Shown here: positions 33,610 to 42,249 of the stretch, piece by piece
Layout: each line of letters opens with the position of its first letter
How positions within the stretch are numbered: the first letter of the stretch is position 1
Source: an uncultured Clostridia bacterium
GTDB lineage: Bacteria > Bacillota > Clostridia > Oscillospirales > Acutalibacteraceae
Direction of reading: 5' to 3'
NCBI GenBank assembly: GCA_927362715.1
Contig: CAKMIX010000003.1
Coordinates: 85,696 to 149,695, forward strand
Length of the DNA stretch: 64,000 nucleotides
Made by a program: the position numbers and the translations under genes
The notes under the pieces: model-generated
The model's database searches: none
What the model saw: only the letters and a program-made list of their open reading frames with translations
Told to the model about the DNA's origin: nothing

Positions 33610-33963
33610 TTACTTGCTTTTGGGTTTTGCGAGAAGTGAAACAATGATCCCCGACAGGATCGCTGCCGTGATCCCCGCGCTGCCTGCGGAAAGCGGCCCC
33701 GTGAGCACGCCCAAAAGTCCCTGTTCGCGAATTGCCTCTTTCGTGCCCTGCACCAGCGTATTGCCGAAGCCCGTCAGCGGCACACTCGCGCCGGCGCCTG
33801 CCCAATCCACCAGCGGCTGGTAAAGGCCGAGTCCGCCGAGTACGACGCCGAGCACCACGAAAAGTACCAGAATACGCGCGGGGGTTAAGTTGGTATTGTC
33901 GATCAACAGCTGCCCGATCATACAAATCAGCCCGCCGATAAGAAACGCTTTCAAAAAAATCAC
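33610..33963 (-). CDS. spoVAE: Stage V sporulation protein AE
   Basis: A 117-residue membrane protein with several hydrophobic helices (FLKAFLIGGLICMIGQLL, ILVLFVVLGVVLGGLGLY) and the family segment GAGASVPLTGFGNTLVQG. SpoVA proteins carry dipicolinic acid into the forespore. GTG 33963 is chosen for the GGAGGGA before it. spoVAC and spoVAD are not adjacent, so the set is split in this genome. Its presence indicates a spore former or its recent descendant. Confidence 0.9.
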   Translation of the reverse strand: MIFLKAFLIGGLICMIGQLLIDNTNLTPARILVLFVVLGVVLGGLGLYQPLVDWAGAGASVPLTGFGNTLVQGTKEAIREQGLLGVLTGPLSAGSAGITAAILSGIIVSLLAKPKSK

Positions 33964-34070
33964 TGCAAATCCCTCCGTTCCTACTTTTTTCCGAAACGAT
34001 TGTTTTATGCACCGCGATGTGGTACAATACGGGCGGTAAGATTTACCGCTGAAAACGATGAGGTGAGGAT

Positions 34071-34937
34071 TTGAACAGCTTACAGGATGCGTATACCCTT
34101 TATAACGGTGTAAGAGTGCCGTGCATTGCGTTCGGCACTTGGAAAATGCCGGACGACGTCGCCGCGGCGGCGGTGTGCTGCGCCTTGCAGAGCGGATACC
34201 GCCATATCGATACGGCAGGCGCATATCAAAACGAAACGGGCGTGGGCGAGGGCCTGCGCAAAAGCGGCGTGCCGCGCGGCGAGATCTTTCTGGTCAGCAA
34301 ACTGCCCAATGCCGACCACGGTTACGAAAAAACGATTGCGGCGTGTGAACGCTCTCTGCAAAAGCTCGGAACGGACTATCTCGACGCATATCTGATCCAC
34401 TGGCCCGTGCTTGTGGAAAATCAGGATCATGTATCTGAGGATCTGTGCGACACATGGCGCGCGTTTGAGCGGCTTTATCAGGACGGCAAACTGCGCGCGG
34501 CGGGGACGAGCAACTTTTTGGAAGAGCACATCGAGATCATCAAAACGAATTTTTCGATCTATCCGATGCTCAATCAGGTGCAGATGCACCCGCAGTGCCC
34601 GCAGGAGGAAATGGTCGCGTATTGCAAAGAAAACCATATCCTGCCCGAGGCGTGGAGCCCGCTCATCCAAGGGCAGGCGTTTAAGCGCGAGCTGCTCATC
34701 GAAACGGCGGCAAAATACGGCGTGAGCGTTGCCCAGCTTTGCGTGCGCTGGCTCGTGCAGCGCGGCGTTGTGCCTGTTCCCAAATCGGCGACGCCTGCGC
34801 GCATTCGCAATAATGCGGATGTATTCGGCTTTTCGATCTCCGACGAGGATATGGAGCGCATTGCCTCTCTGCGCACCTACGGCATGATCGGCGACCCGCC
34901 CTCGGTGCCGCGCACGCATCAGGTGGTTGGGTTTTAA
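34071..34937 (+). CDS. Aldo/keto reductase
   Basis: A 288-residue NADPH-dependent reductase of the AKR fold. The family signatures are intact: GYRHIDTAGAYQNE with the Asp and Tyr, LVSKLPN with the catalytic Lys, LIHWP with the His, and the NADPH site VPVPKSATPARIRNN. GAGGTGAGG lies before TTG 34071. It is divergent from spoVAE and ends in a strong shared terminator. Substrates of such clostridial enzymes range from sugars to 2,5-diketogluconate. Confidence 0.9.
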   Translation: MNSLQDAYTLYNGVRVPCIAFGTWKMPDDVAAAAVCCALQSGYRHIDTAGAYQNETGVGEGLRKSGVPRGEIFLVSKLPNADHGYEKTIAACERSLQKLGTDYLDAYLIHWPVLVENQDHVSEDLCDTWRAFERLYQDGKLRAAGTSNFLEEHIEIIKTNFSIYPMLNQVQMHPQCPQEEMVAYCKENHILPEAWSPLIQGQAFKRELLIETAAKYGVSVAQLCVRWLVQRGVVPVPKSATPARIRNNADVFGFSISDEDMERIASLRTYGMIGDPPSVPRTHQVVGF

Positions 34938-34955
34938 ATTCGTGAAAACCAAATC

Positions 34956-34996
34956 AAAAGGACGGATGTTCCTGCACGGAACATCCGTCCTTTTTT
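34956..34996. terminator. Bidirectional terminator
   Basis: A perfect 17-bp stem (34956-34972 with 34978-34994), 5-base loop and TTTTTT, between the reductase and the convergent dockerin gene. Confidence 0.95.
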
Positions 34997-35016
34997 ATGC
35001 TGTTTATTTTAAGGCG

Positions 35017-36588
35017 TTACGCCGCAAGGTCGCGCATGCCTGCCGATGCTTGCAGGATCCAGCGCGCATCCGCAGCGGATATCCCGTCTTGTGTGTATAC
35101 ATTGGCGGCAAGGGCCTGCGCATAGTCCAGATACCGCATGCCTGCCGCGGCCTGCAATACCCAGCGCGCATCCAAGGCATTAATCTGCCCGTCCTTGTTG
35201 ACGTCACCAAGCAGCGTTTCCACCGTAACGCGCACCACCGTGTAGGTGCCGACCGGTTGTGTGTTCCCGCTTTCGTATACATACACGGCACTGCCGTCAT
35301 CGGCAAAGCCCAGCGAATACCCGACAGGCGACGTAAAGACGTCTGAGAGCGCAGCATCACTGTATACATACAGGATATTCTCCGCACGGTATACGCTGAC
35401 CTGTGCGTCGGGATTCAGCAAAAGCCCGGGGGTGTAGCTTTCCGCAGCCAATGCGGGATATGTCAATACATATGCCGCCGCACCGTCGGAGGTATAGCGA
35501 ACGCCGGTTGGGACATGGCTTTGCGCAAAGGTGGTTCGATCCGCTTCACTTTCAGAATAATATCGGGTCGTGGCGTCTGCGCCGATCAGGAGGTAATCGT
35601 AAAACGTACCGGCTGTGTCCGAATCGTCCCATGTAACGTCCACGGCGTACCAATTGCCGTCTTCCATTTTTACATAGTTCCACGCGTGCGGGCCGCCGGC
35701 ATCGCCGATGATCTGGATGCAGGGGATCCCTTCGCGGTCACAAAGCATCTTAAAGGCTTCGGAATATCCTTCGCATACCGTGATGTGCGGCTCTAAAAAG
35801 ACGCTGGTTGCGTAATACGAGGTGTCATATTGGAATAGTGTGTCATATTTCACACTGCCCGCGATCCAGTCATGGATGTATTTTATCTTTTCATAGCGCG
35901 TGTTGCCGCGCACCGTGAAGTTGTCAACGACCTGCATCATGGCGGCATAATCCGAAGCGACGGCTTCCCATGAATTATAGCCGGCGGGCAGATACAGATA
36001 CGCGATCAGCCCGGTGCACTCCACATGTGAAACGGTCGCGCTGATTTTATGGGATTCTTTGATCAGATCAAACATAAAATTGCCCAGCCAAAACAGATCG
36101 GGGCGGTCGCTGACAATGGCGGAAAAACCGCCGAGAGTCGCTTGCAGGATCATATCGACATATTCCTGCGGAATATCCACGACCTCGTCGCCGTTTTGGT
36201 CAATGTAGATTTCAGCATCAAAAGTGATCGGCGTTGTAAGCGGGATCTCAACGGTGGCAAGCCCTGACTCCTGTGCGTCCGGCTGCTGTGCAAACGTAGT
36301 TACGTCCTGGGCTGCCAACGCGTCGTAGACATCTTTTTGCATCCGGTTCAGGCTTGTATAAAAAAGATACGGTGCGTCCGGGTCGCCGGTTTGGAATTGC
36401 GCCGCTGTAATGGCGGAAGCGCCGTTTGTGTTTGCGGCAGGCGCCGGATATGTACGGTCAAGCTCATAAACGCCGCCGATGCCGCGGACGGTGACTTCAT
36501 CGGTCGCCGCCGCGATAGCCCCGATCCCCAATGTACCGAGCAGCAGCGCAAGAGCAAGCAGCAGGCTTATCCATTTGACCTTTTTCAT
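35017..36588 (-). CDS. Secreted transglutaminase-like protein with C-terminal dockerin
   Basis: A 523-residue exported protein. A signal peptide (ISLLLALALLLGTLGIGAIA) is followed by a transglutaminase-like papain-fold domain with the triad Cys in ITVCEGYSEAF, His in GPHAWNYV and Asp in AVDVTWDD. The last 60 residues carry two dockerin-type repeats: GDVNKDGQINALDARWVLQ with all calcium ligands and a degenerate VYTQDGISAADARWILQ. AGAGGG precedes the ATG. It may attach to a cohesin scaffold and act as a peptidase or crosslinker outside the cell. Confidence 0.88.
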   Translation of the reverse strand: MKKVKWISLLLALALLLGTLGIGAIAAATDEVTVRGIGGVYELDRTYPAPAANTNGASAITAAQFQTGDPDAPYLFYTSLNRMQKDVYDALAAQDVTTFAQQPDAQESGLATVEIPLTTPITFDAEIYIDQNGDEVVDIPQEYVDMILQATLGGFSAIVSDRPDLFWLGNFMFDLIKESHKISATVSHVECTGLIAYLYLPAGYNSWEAVASDYAAMMQVVDNFTVRGNTRYEKIKYIHDWIAGSVKYDTLFQYDTSYYATSVFLEPHITVCEGYSEAFKMLCDREGIPCIQIIGDAGGPHAWNYVKMEDGNWYAVDVTWDDSDTAGTFYDYLLIGADATTRYYSESEADRTTFAQSHVPTGVRYTSDGAAAYVLTYPALAAESYTPGLLLNPDAQVSVYRAENILYVYSDAALSDVFTSPVGYSLGFADDGSAVYVYESGNTQPVGTYTVVRVTVETLLGDVNKDGQINALDARWVLQAAAGMRYLDYAQALAANVYTQDGISAADARWILQASAGMRDLAA

Positions 36589-36643
36589 GATGTATCTACC
36601 CTCTTTGGAAGAATTTTATGGCTGCTGTTTTCATGCGGCGGTT

Positions 36644-37099
36644 TTAACGATTTTGCAAAAGCGCCGAAAGCTCATCCATAAACGCGTTGATGTCACGGAA
36701 ATGGCGATAAACAGAGGCAAAGCGCACATAAGCGACCTCGTCGATGTCCTTGAGCTTGTCCATGGCGAGTTCGCCGATGCGCATGGACGTTACCTCGCGG
36801 TCGAGCGAATTTTGCAGGCTGCTTTCAATGTCGTCCACAGCCTTTTCGAGCGTCTCCATGGCGACAGGACGCTTTTCGCACGCGCGCAGCATGCCGCGCA
36901 GCAGCTTGTTACGGTCAAACGCCTCGCGCGACTTGTCCTTTTTGATGACTAAGATCGGCACGCTTTCGATAATCTCATAGGTCGTAAAGCGTTTTTTGCA
37001 TTGCAAACACTCGCGGCGGCGGCGAATACGCTCGCCCTCGTCCGTGGGGCGCGAGTCAATGACCTTGCTTTCCTCATAACCGCAAAACGGGCATTTCAA
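36644..37099 (-). CDS. nrdR: Transcriptional repressor NrdR
   Basis: A 151-residue protein with an N-terminal zinc ribbon (CPFCGYEE, then CLQCKKRF) and an ATP-cone ([19 protein letters not shown]) that senses ATP/dATP to repress ribonucleotide reductase genes. The start is TTG 37099, giving the conserved MKCPFCG. No NrdR-box was sought beyond this window. Confidence 0.95.
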   Translation of the reverse strand: MKCPFCGYEESKVIDSRPTDEGERIRRRRECLQCKKRFTTYEIIESVPILVIKKDKSREAFDRNKLLRGMLRACEKRPVAMETLEKAVDDIESSLQNSLDREVTSMRIGELAMDKLKDIDEVAYVRFASVYRHFRDINAFMDELSALLQNR

Positions 37100-37210
37100 A
37101 CGGCATCACATCCCTGTCAGATTTTGGCGCATCCGCCAAACGGCAGGATGCATTTTTACTATATATTGTTAGTATATCAAATAAAAACCACAAAGTAAAG
37201 TAACAAAACC

Positions 37211-37993
37211 TTACAACCATTCGGAAAGCTGTGCGGCAGCGGTACGGATCTGCTCGGGCGAATCATAGCTTTTCTCATACAGCTCGATCATGTAATCGCC
37301 CTTGTAGCCCTTATCCCACATGAAGCGGAAAAACTTCGGAAAATCGAATTTCGCCCCGGTGCACAGCGGCACGACGCAGTCGCGTTCGTCCGTGTAGTCG
37401 CTGATGTGGATGTGCGCAATGTTGTCAGCAAACGTTTCGGCAAATACATACGGGTCTATGCCCGTTCTGCGCGCCTGCTTGATGTCCAGTACCATGTGGA
37501 AATGATCCCCGAGGGCGGCGCGCATGCGCGCCAAAAAGTCGGGGCTTTCCGAACGGTAGTGCACCACATTTTCCTGGCAAAGCGTAATGCCCGCTTCACG
37601 CCCGAGGCAGTAAAGACGATCGAAGCGCTCAAACACCTGCTCGTCGGGGATGCTGCCGGGGATCTTTGCCCCGTGCATGACGAGCAGCTCTGCACCTAAG
37701 ACCCCCATGCCGTAAAAATAGCGCTTGAAATCCTCAATACTATCATAAAACCGGCGCTCATAGGAACTGAAAAAATAATAGGATTCCGTAAACGAGGCAT
37801 AGGTGTGCAGGCTTTTGACCCGCAGAGAATACTGCGTGCGGATGTTTTGCAGCATATCCATAAACGGCTTTCGAAGCTCTGTAGGGGAGTTGATGAAGAT
37901 CTCTGTGCAGTCTGCGCCGAGTTCGCCGACCATGCGCAGCGAATCCTCCGTTGTCTGCGGATAAAAACAAGACGTTGAGATCCCGATTGCCAT
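37211..37993 (-). CDS. TIM-barrel sugar isomerase/epimerase-like protein
   Basis: A 260-residue protein of the xylose-isomerase-like barrel family (also endonuclease IV-like). Expected metal ligands include ELLVMHGAK, CQENVVHY, HMVLDIKQ, HIHISDY and MIELYE at the C-terminal ends of strands. The start is ATG 37993; the earlier open frame overlaps a plus-strand gene and is not coding. The sugar substrate is unknown. It is divergent from the gene at 38100. Confidence 0.8.
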   Translation of the reverse strand: MAIGISTSCFYPQTTEDSLRMVGELGADCTEIFINSPTELRKPFMDMLQNIRTQYSLRVKSLHTYASFTESYYFFSSYERRFYDSIEDFKRYFYGMGVLGAELLVMHGAKIPGSIPDEQVFERFDRLYCLGREAGITLCQENVVHYRSESPDFLARMRAALGDHFHMVLDIKQARRTGIDPYVFAETFADNIAHIHISDYTDERDCVVPLCTGAKFDFPKFFRFMWDKGYKGDYMIELYEKSYDSPEQIRTAAAQLSEWL

Positions 37994-38099
37994 TGCACCT
38001 GCGCCCTTTCCTGCTTTGCCCGCGCCTGCCAATATTTGTGCATTGTAAAGACGCGCATGATATTTTACTATTAGTATTGTAATAGGGAGGCGCATAAAA

Positions 38100-38384
38100 A
38101 TGCAAGCGTTATTTCCGGAAATCCGCAGGTTTTTAAAAAGTTTTTCCCCTGTTACCGTGCGAATTCTGCGCTGGGGGATGCCGTTTGTGCTCGGCATGCT
38201 GTTATCGGGGTTCGTATGCCGTCTGCTTGCCGGGACGATCGGGGAATTTGACAAAATGCTGCGCATGTCCGAAGAACTGCTTTTGTGCGGTAAGGAGATG
38301 CTCGGCGCGGTGGGCGTAGGCGCGCTTGTTTTGCAGCTGTTTCTGACGGCATATGCGTACGATCACCCGCAGAACGGCGAATAG
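38100..38384 (+). CDS. Small membrane protein of unknown function
   Basis: A 94-residue protein with two hydrophobic helices (GMPFVLGMLLSGFVCRLLAG and VGVGALVLQLFLTAYAY) and a charged loop between. GGGAGG lies about 12 bases before ATG 38100, a long spacing. I do not recognise the family. Confidence 0.6.
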   Translation: MQALFPEIRRFLKSFSPVTVRILRWGMPFVLGMLLSGFVCRLLAGTIGEFDKMLRMSEELLLCGKEMLGAVGVGALVLQLFLTAYAYDHPQNGE

Positions 38385-38447
38385 CAGTACATAGGGCGGG
38401 GGTGGGGGAAAGCGGAAAGAACGCAAACAGGAGAAAGGAGTTTTCGC

Positions 38448-38567
38448 GTGCAAAAATACGGAACGCCTGATTTTGTAAGGACCGAATTTGAACTGGACGA
38501 TGTTTTGACCGTTTCGGTCGGGACACAGGTATTAGACGGCGGCAATGCGGCCTGGCTGGATGCCTGA
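38448..38567 (+). CDS. 39-residue peptide of the clostridial short acidic type
   Basis: GTG 38448 with GAAAGGAG seven bases upstream, ending at TGA 38565-38567. The peptide begins MQKYGTPDFVRTEFELDDVL and ends LDGGNAAWLDA. Many Clostridia encode short peptides of this style, starting M-x-K-Y-x-x-P and followed by an E-F-x-x-x-D-V segment, of unknown role. The Gly-Gly near the end resembles a leader cleavage site, but no maturation or export gene is near. A strong terminator follows. Confidence 0.6.
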   Translation: MQKYGTPDFVRTEFELDDVLTVSVGTQVLDGGNAAWLDA

Positions 38568-38585
38568 AACTGAAAAACAAAGGAA

Positions 38586-38620
38586 GCCGCACGGCGCTGC
38601 TGCGCCGTGCGGCCCTTTGC
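38586..38620. terminator. Terminator between convergent genes
   Basis: A perfect 12-bp GC stem (38586-38597 with 38602-38613), 4-base loop, then CCTTTGCTT. Confidence 0.8.
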
Positions 38621-38727
38621 TTACAAGGAAAAAGCTGTGTAAAATTACTTTGCGCGGTTTCGAAAACAAACAGACAAGATTTACTTCTGCGGCACCGAGG
38701 CAGTGTATGTATATGTACGCATCTGCG

Positions 38728-39072
38728 TCAGAACAGCCCGCCCGAAAAGCCCCAGGTGTCCGTGAATACAAATTTGACGTAGCACCGGGCAGGGGGAACG
38801 CCGAGTTCTTCGGACAAAATCGTGCAAAGCTCCGCTGTAAGGGCGTTGCACGCGTCGTGATTCGCTTTGCCGAACACACTGACCTCGCACATGGCAACGG
38901 GTGCATCGTTTGTTCCCTGAAAATACATATCGCAGTCCCCGTCGAGCCGAACCATCAAATACGTTTCGCTTTTTCCGGGCAGCAGGGCAATGGCTTTGCC
39001 GAGCCGCGCTTTTACGGCGTCTGCCTTCGCTTCGGAAATGGCTTCGGTAGTGCTGACATGGATATACGGCAT
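38728..39072 (-). CDS. MIF/phenylpyruvate tautomerase-like protein
   Basis: A 114-residue protein of the macrophage migration inhibitory factor family: the catalytic Pro immediately after the start Met (MPYIHVSTT), the LPGKSETYLMV strand and the C-terminal CYVKFVFTDTWGFSGG. Such proteins are trimeric keto-enol tautomerases. AGGAGG precedes it. In gut bacteria the eukaryotic-like form is of interest because it may be seen by the host; that is inference. Confidence 0.88.
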   Translation of the reverse strand: MPYIHVSTTEAISEAKADAVKARLGKAIALLPGKSETYLMVRLDGDCDMYFQGTNDAPVAMCEVSVFGKANHDACNALTAELCTILSEELGVPPARCYVKFVFTDTWGFSGGLF

Positions 39073-39089
39073 AAAAATACCTCCTAAAC

Positions 39090-40481
39090 TTATAATGATT
39101 TCCTATAAATCGTGCGATCCTCGATCGCTTGCTGTATCGCGCCGAACAGGGAAAGTTCGTCCGCAGACGGCAGGTCGTAGCCGTAATGCCAGACCATCAC
39201 GCCGCCCAAGTCCGCGTCGATCGCATAGGCGGTCTTGTCGTAGACCATCTGCCACCCGTTGTAATACCGCGCCGGCGCCGCTTCGCCCTGCGTTTCCGGG
39301 AAGTTCGCGAGTGCGCCTTGTGCGATGTTGCATGATGTGCCGAGCGTGTGCGCTTCCTCCCGATAAGCGTACCAATACAAGCCGCCGTCGACGGGGCGCG
39401 CATAAAACGGCATGCCTAAGTCCAAACGCCTGCGCGCAAAGCCAAGGCTTTGGTAATTGGCGATCAGGCGGCTTGCCGTAGCTGTGAAAGCAGCGTGATG
39501 ACCGTCCGCATCAAAGGAATCATAGCCCATGATCTCCGCAACGTCCAGCGGACGCGCCAGCAGCGCTTCCCACAAATTTTTCCAAACGGGCACCGCCGCG
39601 CCGAGTACAAAGCGCCCGTGGATCTCCTTTTTCAAAGCGGTAAGAAAGCGGCTGAACGTAAGCCAGTCTTTCAAGCGGCGCGGGTATTCGTAGTCGAAAA
39701 AGATCCCGTCGAAGCCGTTTGCTTCGATAAATTGCAGAATGGCGGCAATCAGCGTATTGCGGTTCTTACCGAACGCTAAGGTGTGCTGTTCGCATCTTTC
39801 GTTCGCCGAATCCACGTCCGACCCTAAAAAATTACAGTGTATGCGCACGTCGCGCCCGTTTGTGATTTCACGCAGGTTTTGAATTGCCGTTTGGAACACG
39901 GTCTTGCCGTCGGCCTTTGTACCGTCTTCGGCTTTCAAATCGGGGTAATATAATGTCCCGTCCGCAGAAAAGCGCACCGCACCGAAGAAAATGACGTCGG
40001 TGATGCAGTCGAGACTGCCCGCGCGGGCACGCAGCGCGTTCGCATCATATGCGGTCTCCGCCGTCAGGTACGCCGTTACGCGGAAGTCGGGAACACGTTT
40101 CTTAGGCACGCAATAGGCTTCCACGCCTGTCAGCGAAAATTGGTTTTCCGCCTGTCGGACGGTGACACGCAGCGCCGTGGCGGGTATTTCCCGAAAGGCA
40201 CAGTAGCGGTATTCACCGATCTTGTCGTCCTGCGCATAAATTTGCCGAAATTCTCCGTCGATCCTCGCTTCCACGGAGAACCCGCGGCAGTTTGCACCGT
40301 CCTCGCGCAAAACAACGGTGTTGACAGCCGTCGGTGCGGGAAATTCCACCGTATACGTCGCGCCCGCACGTCCCGAAAAGCCGTTTTCAGTGCGCTCGCC
40401 GCCGCAAACGGTGACCGCCGCGTTTTGCAGCAGGTTTTCTCCCGGGGAAAATGCAGCGCTGTTTGAGCCGTTGCGTGCCAT
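39090..40481 (-). CDS. GH18-type protein without signal peptide (paralogue 2)
   Basis: A 463-residue protein with an N-terminal discoidin-like beta domain (NTVVLREDGANCRGFSVEA) and a chitinase-type barrel. The active-site strand reads FDGIFFDYEYP: the catalytic Glu and the Asp two before it are kept, but the usual middle Asp of DGxDxDxE is Phe. It is about 65-70% identical by eye over long stretches to the neighbour at 40526, from which it is 44 bases away. Unlike that neighbour it starts directly with the domain (MARNGSNSAAF), so it is either cytoplasmic or has lost its anchor. Confidence 0.8.
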   Translation of the reverse strand: MARNGSNSAAFSPGENLLQNAAVTVCGGERTENGFSGRAGATYTVEFPAPTAVNTVVLREDGANCRGFSVEARIDGEFRQIYAQDDKIGEYRYCAFREIPATALRVTVRQAENQFSLTGVEAYCVPKKRVPDFRVTAYLTAETAYDANALRARAGSLDCITDVIFFGAVRFSADGTLYYPDLKAEDGTKADGKTVFQTAIQNLREITNGRDVRIHCNFLGSDVDSANERCEQHTLAFGKNRNTLIAAILQFIEANGFDGIFFDYEYPRRLKDWLTFSRFLTALKKEIHGRFVLGAAVPVWKNLWEALLARPLDVAEIMGYDSFDADGHHAAFTATASRLIANYQSLGFARRRLDLGMPFYARPVDGGLYWYAYREEAHTLGTSCNIAQGALANFPETQGEAAPARYYNGWQMVYDKTAYAIDADLGGVMVWHYGYDLPSADELSLFGAIQQAIEDRTIYRKSL

Positions 40482-40525
40482 AGATCACATGTCCTTTCTG
40501 TACCGGGGTCCCGAAAAAGGCTTCC

Positions 40526-42070
40526 TCACGCCTGCACCGTTCTGTCCTCGATCGCCTGTGCCATGGCGCCGAACAGAGAAAGCTCGTCTTCATAGGGCAG
40601 GTCGCAGCCGTAATGCCAGACCATCACGCCGCCCAAGCCCACATCGATCGCATAAGCGGTCTTGTCATAAACCATCTGCCAGCCGTTATAATAGCGGTCT
40701 GGTGTGTTCTCCTCCTCGGTTTCGGGACAACCTTGCAAAAGTCCCTCGGCTACGTTCTGATTTTTCCCAAGCTGCCGGGCGTCGCCGGAATAGGTGTACC
40801 AGTATTCACCGCCGTCTATGGGACGGGAGAAAAACGGCATGCCCAGATCCATTTTATCCGCAGAATAGCCAAGACTCAGGTAGTCGCCGATGACGCCGCT
40901 TGCCGTGCGTGCGAAGGAGGCGTGATGTCCGTCCTCTGCATCAAATGCATCATATCCCATGACCTCTACGGTGTCTACCGAACGGCTCAGAAAGATCTCC
41001 CACAGATTTTTCCAAACAGGCACCGCCGCGCCGAGCTGATACTGCCCATTGATCTCTTCTTTGAGCGCCGAAAGGAAACGGCTGAACGTGAACCAGTCTT
41101 TGAGACGGCGCGGATATTCGTAGTCAAAATAGATCCCGTCGAAATCATTTGCCGCCGTGAACTCCAAAAGCGCCGCGATCAGGGTGTCCCGGTTGTCGCC
41201 AAACGCCAGATTGTGCTGGTCGCATTTTGCGTTCGCCGCATTTTCGGAGGCTGTTCCATCGGGCGCATCGGGACCGATAAAGTTGCAATGGATGCGCACG
41301 TCGCGGTCTCCGATGACCTCACGCAGATTTTGAAGCGCCGTTTGGAAGACCGTCTCACCGTTCGCCGTCGTCCCATCCCCGAGATCCAGATCAGGGTAAT
41401 ACAGCGTGCCGTCTGCTGCAAAGCGTACCGCGCCGAACAGGATAACATCTGTGATCACATCAAAACTGCCCGCCTGTGTGCGAAGGCCTTCCAAATCATA
41501 TGCAGTCGCTGCGGTTATGTAGGTCGTTACACGGAAGTCCTCCGCCGCTTTGCGCTCTGAAGAAAAAGCCTCTACATCCTCTATCGTGAAAGGTGCGTCG
41601 GCGCCCTGTACGGTGATGCGCAGTGCTGTGGTCTCGACTTCGGGGAATGCACAGTAGCGGTATTCGCCGATCTTATCATCCTGCGCGTAGATTTGCGTGT
41701 ATGCGCCGTCCACCAGCGCTTCAATGGAAAATCCACGGCAGTTTGCGCCATCCTCCCGCAGAACAACGGTGTTCAGAACCGCTGGTGCGGAAAGCTCCGC
41801 TGTGTACGCTGTTCCGGCCGTGCCCGTAAAGCCGTCGCCCGACACTTCACCGTTTGTCACGGAGACAACTGCGTTTTCCAGCAGGTCCTGTTCCGGTTTG
41901 ATCTCCGCTTTGCTTGCATTGCTAAAAGAAAGCGCGGTGCAGACCAGCGCGAAGACAAGCAGCAAACATACAATGGTAAACAGAACGCGCAGCACCCTTT
42001 TGGCCTTAGAGACCTTGCGGGACGCGTGTTCGCTCGGCTTGCTTTGCAGTGTGGATCTTTTGTTTGACAT
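40526..42070 (-). CDS. Membrane-anchored GH18-type protein (paralogue 1)
   Basis: A 514-residue protein: basic N terminus, one hydrophobic anchor (VLFTIVCLLLVFALVCTALSF), a discoidin-like domain and a GH18-like barrel with FDGIYFDYEYP and MVWHYGCD. As in its paralogue the central Asp of the chitinase signature is an aromatic. It would act outside the cell on a GlcNAc-containing glycan such as peptidoglycan, chitin or host N-glycan. AAGGGG precedes ATG 42070. The pair is a tandem duplication. Confidence 0.82.
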   Translation of the reverse strand: MSNKRSTLQSKPSEHASRKVSKAKRVLRVLFTIVCLLLVFALVCTALSFSNASKAEIKPEQDLLENAVVSVTNGEVSGDGFTGTAGTAYTAELSAPAVLNTVVLREDGANCRGFSIEALVDGAYTQIYAQDDKIGEYRYCAFPEVETTALRITVQGADAPFTIEDVEAFSSERKAAEDFRVTTYITAATAYDLEGLRTQAGSFDVITDVILFGAVRFAADGTLYYPDLDLGDGTTANGETVFQTALQNLREVIGDRDVRIHCNFIGPDAPDGTASENAANAKCDQHNLAFGDNRDTLIAALLEFTAANDFDGIYFDYEYPRRLKDWFTFSRFLSALKEEINGQYQLGAAVPVWKNLWEIFLSRSVDTVEVMGYDAFDAEDGHHASFARTASGVIGDYLSLGYSADKMDLGMPFFSRPIDGGEYWYTYSGDARQLGKNQNVAEGLLQGCPETEEENTPDRYYNGWQMVYDKTAYAIDVGLGGVMVWHYGCDLPYEDELSLFGAMAQAIEDRTVQA

Positions 42071-42249
42071 CGTGAAACCCCTTTGTTTTCAGCATTTTTG
42101 CATACGCACAAAAAATCGAACCGATCGTTCGGATTTAAGTCTATTATGCCAAATAAACCCGTGTGCGTCAAGCAAAACACCGCCTGCAGTTTGCATTTTT
42201 TTATAAAAGTTAGTATAATAAAAGCATCCTGTTGGCAAAGGAAGTTTTT

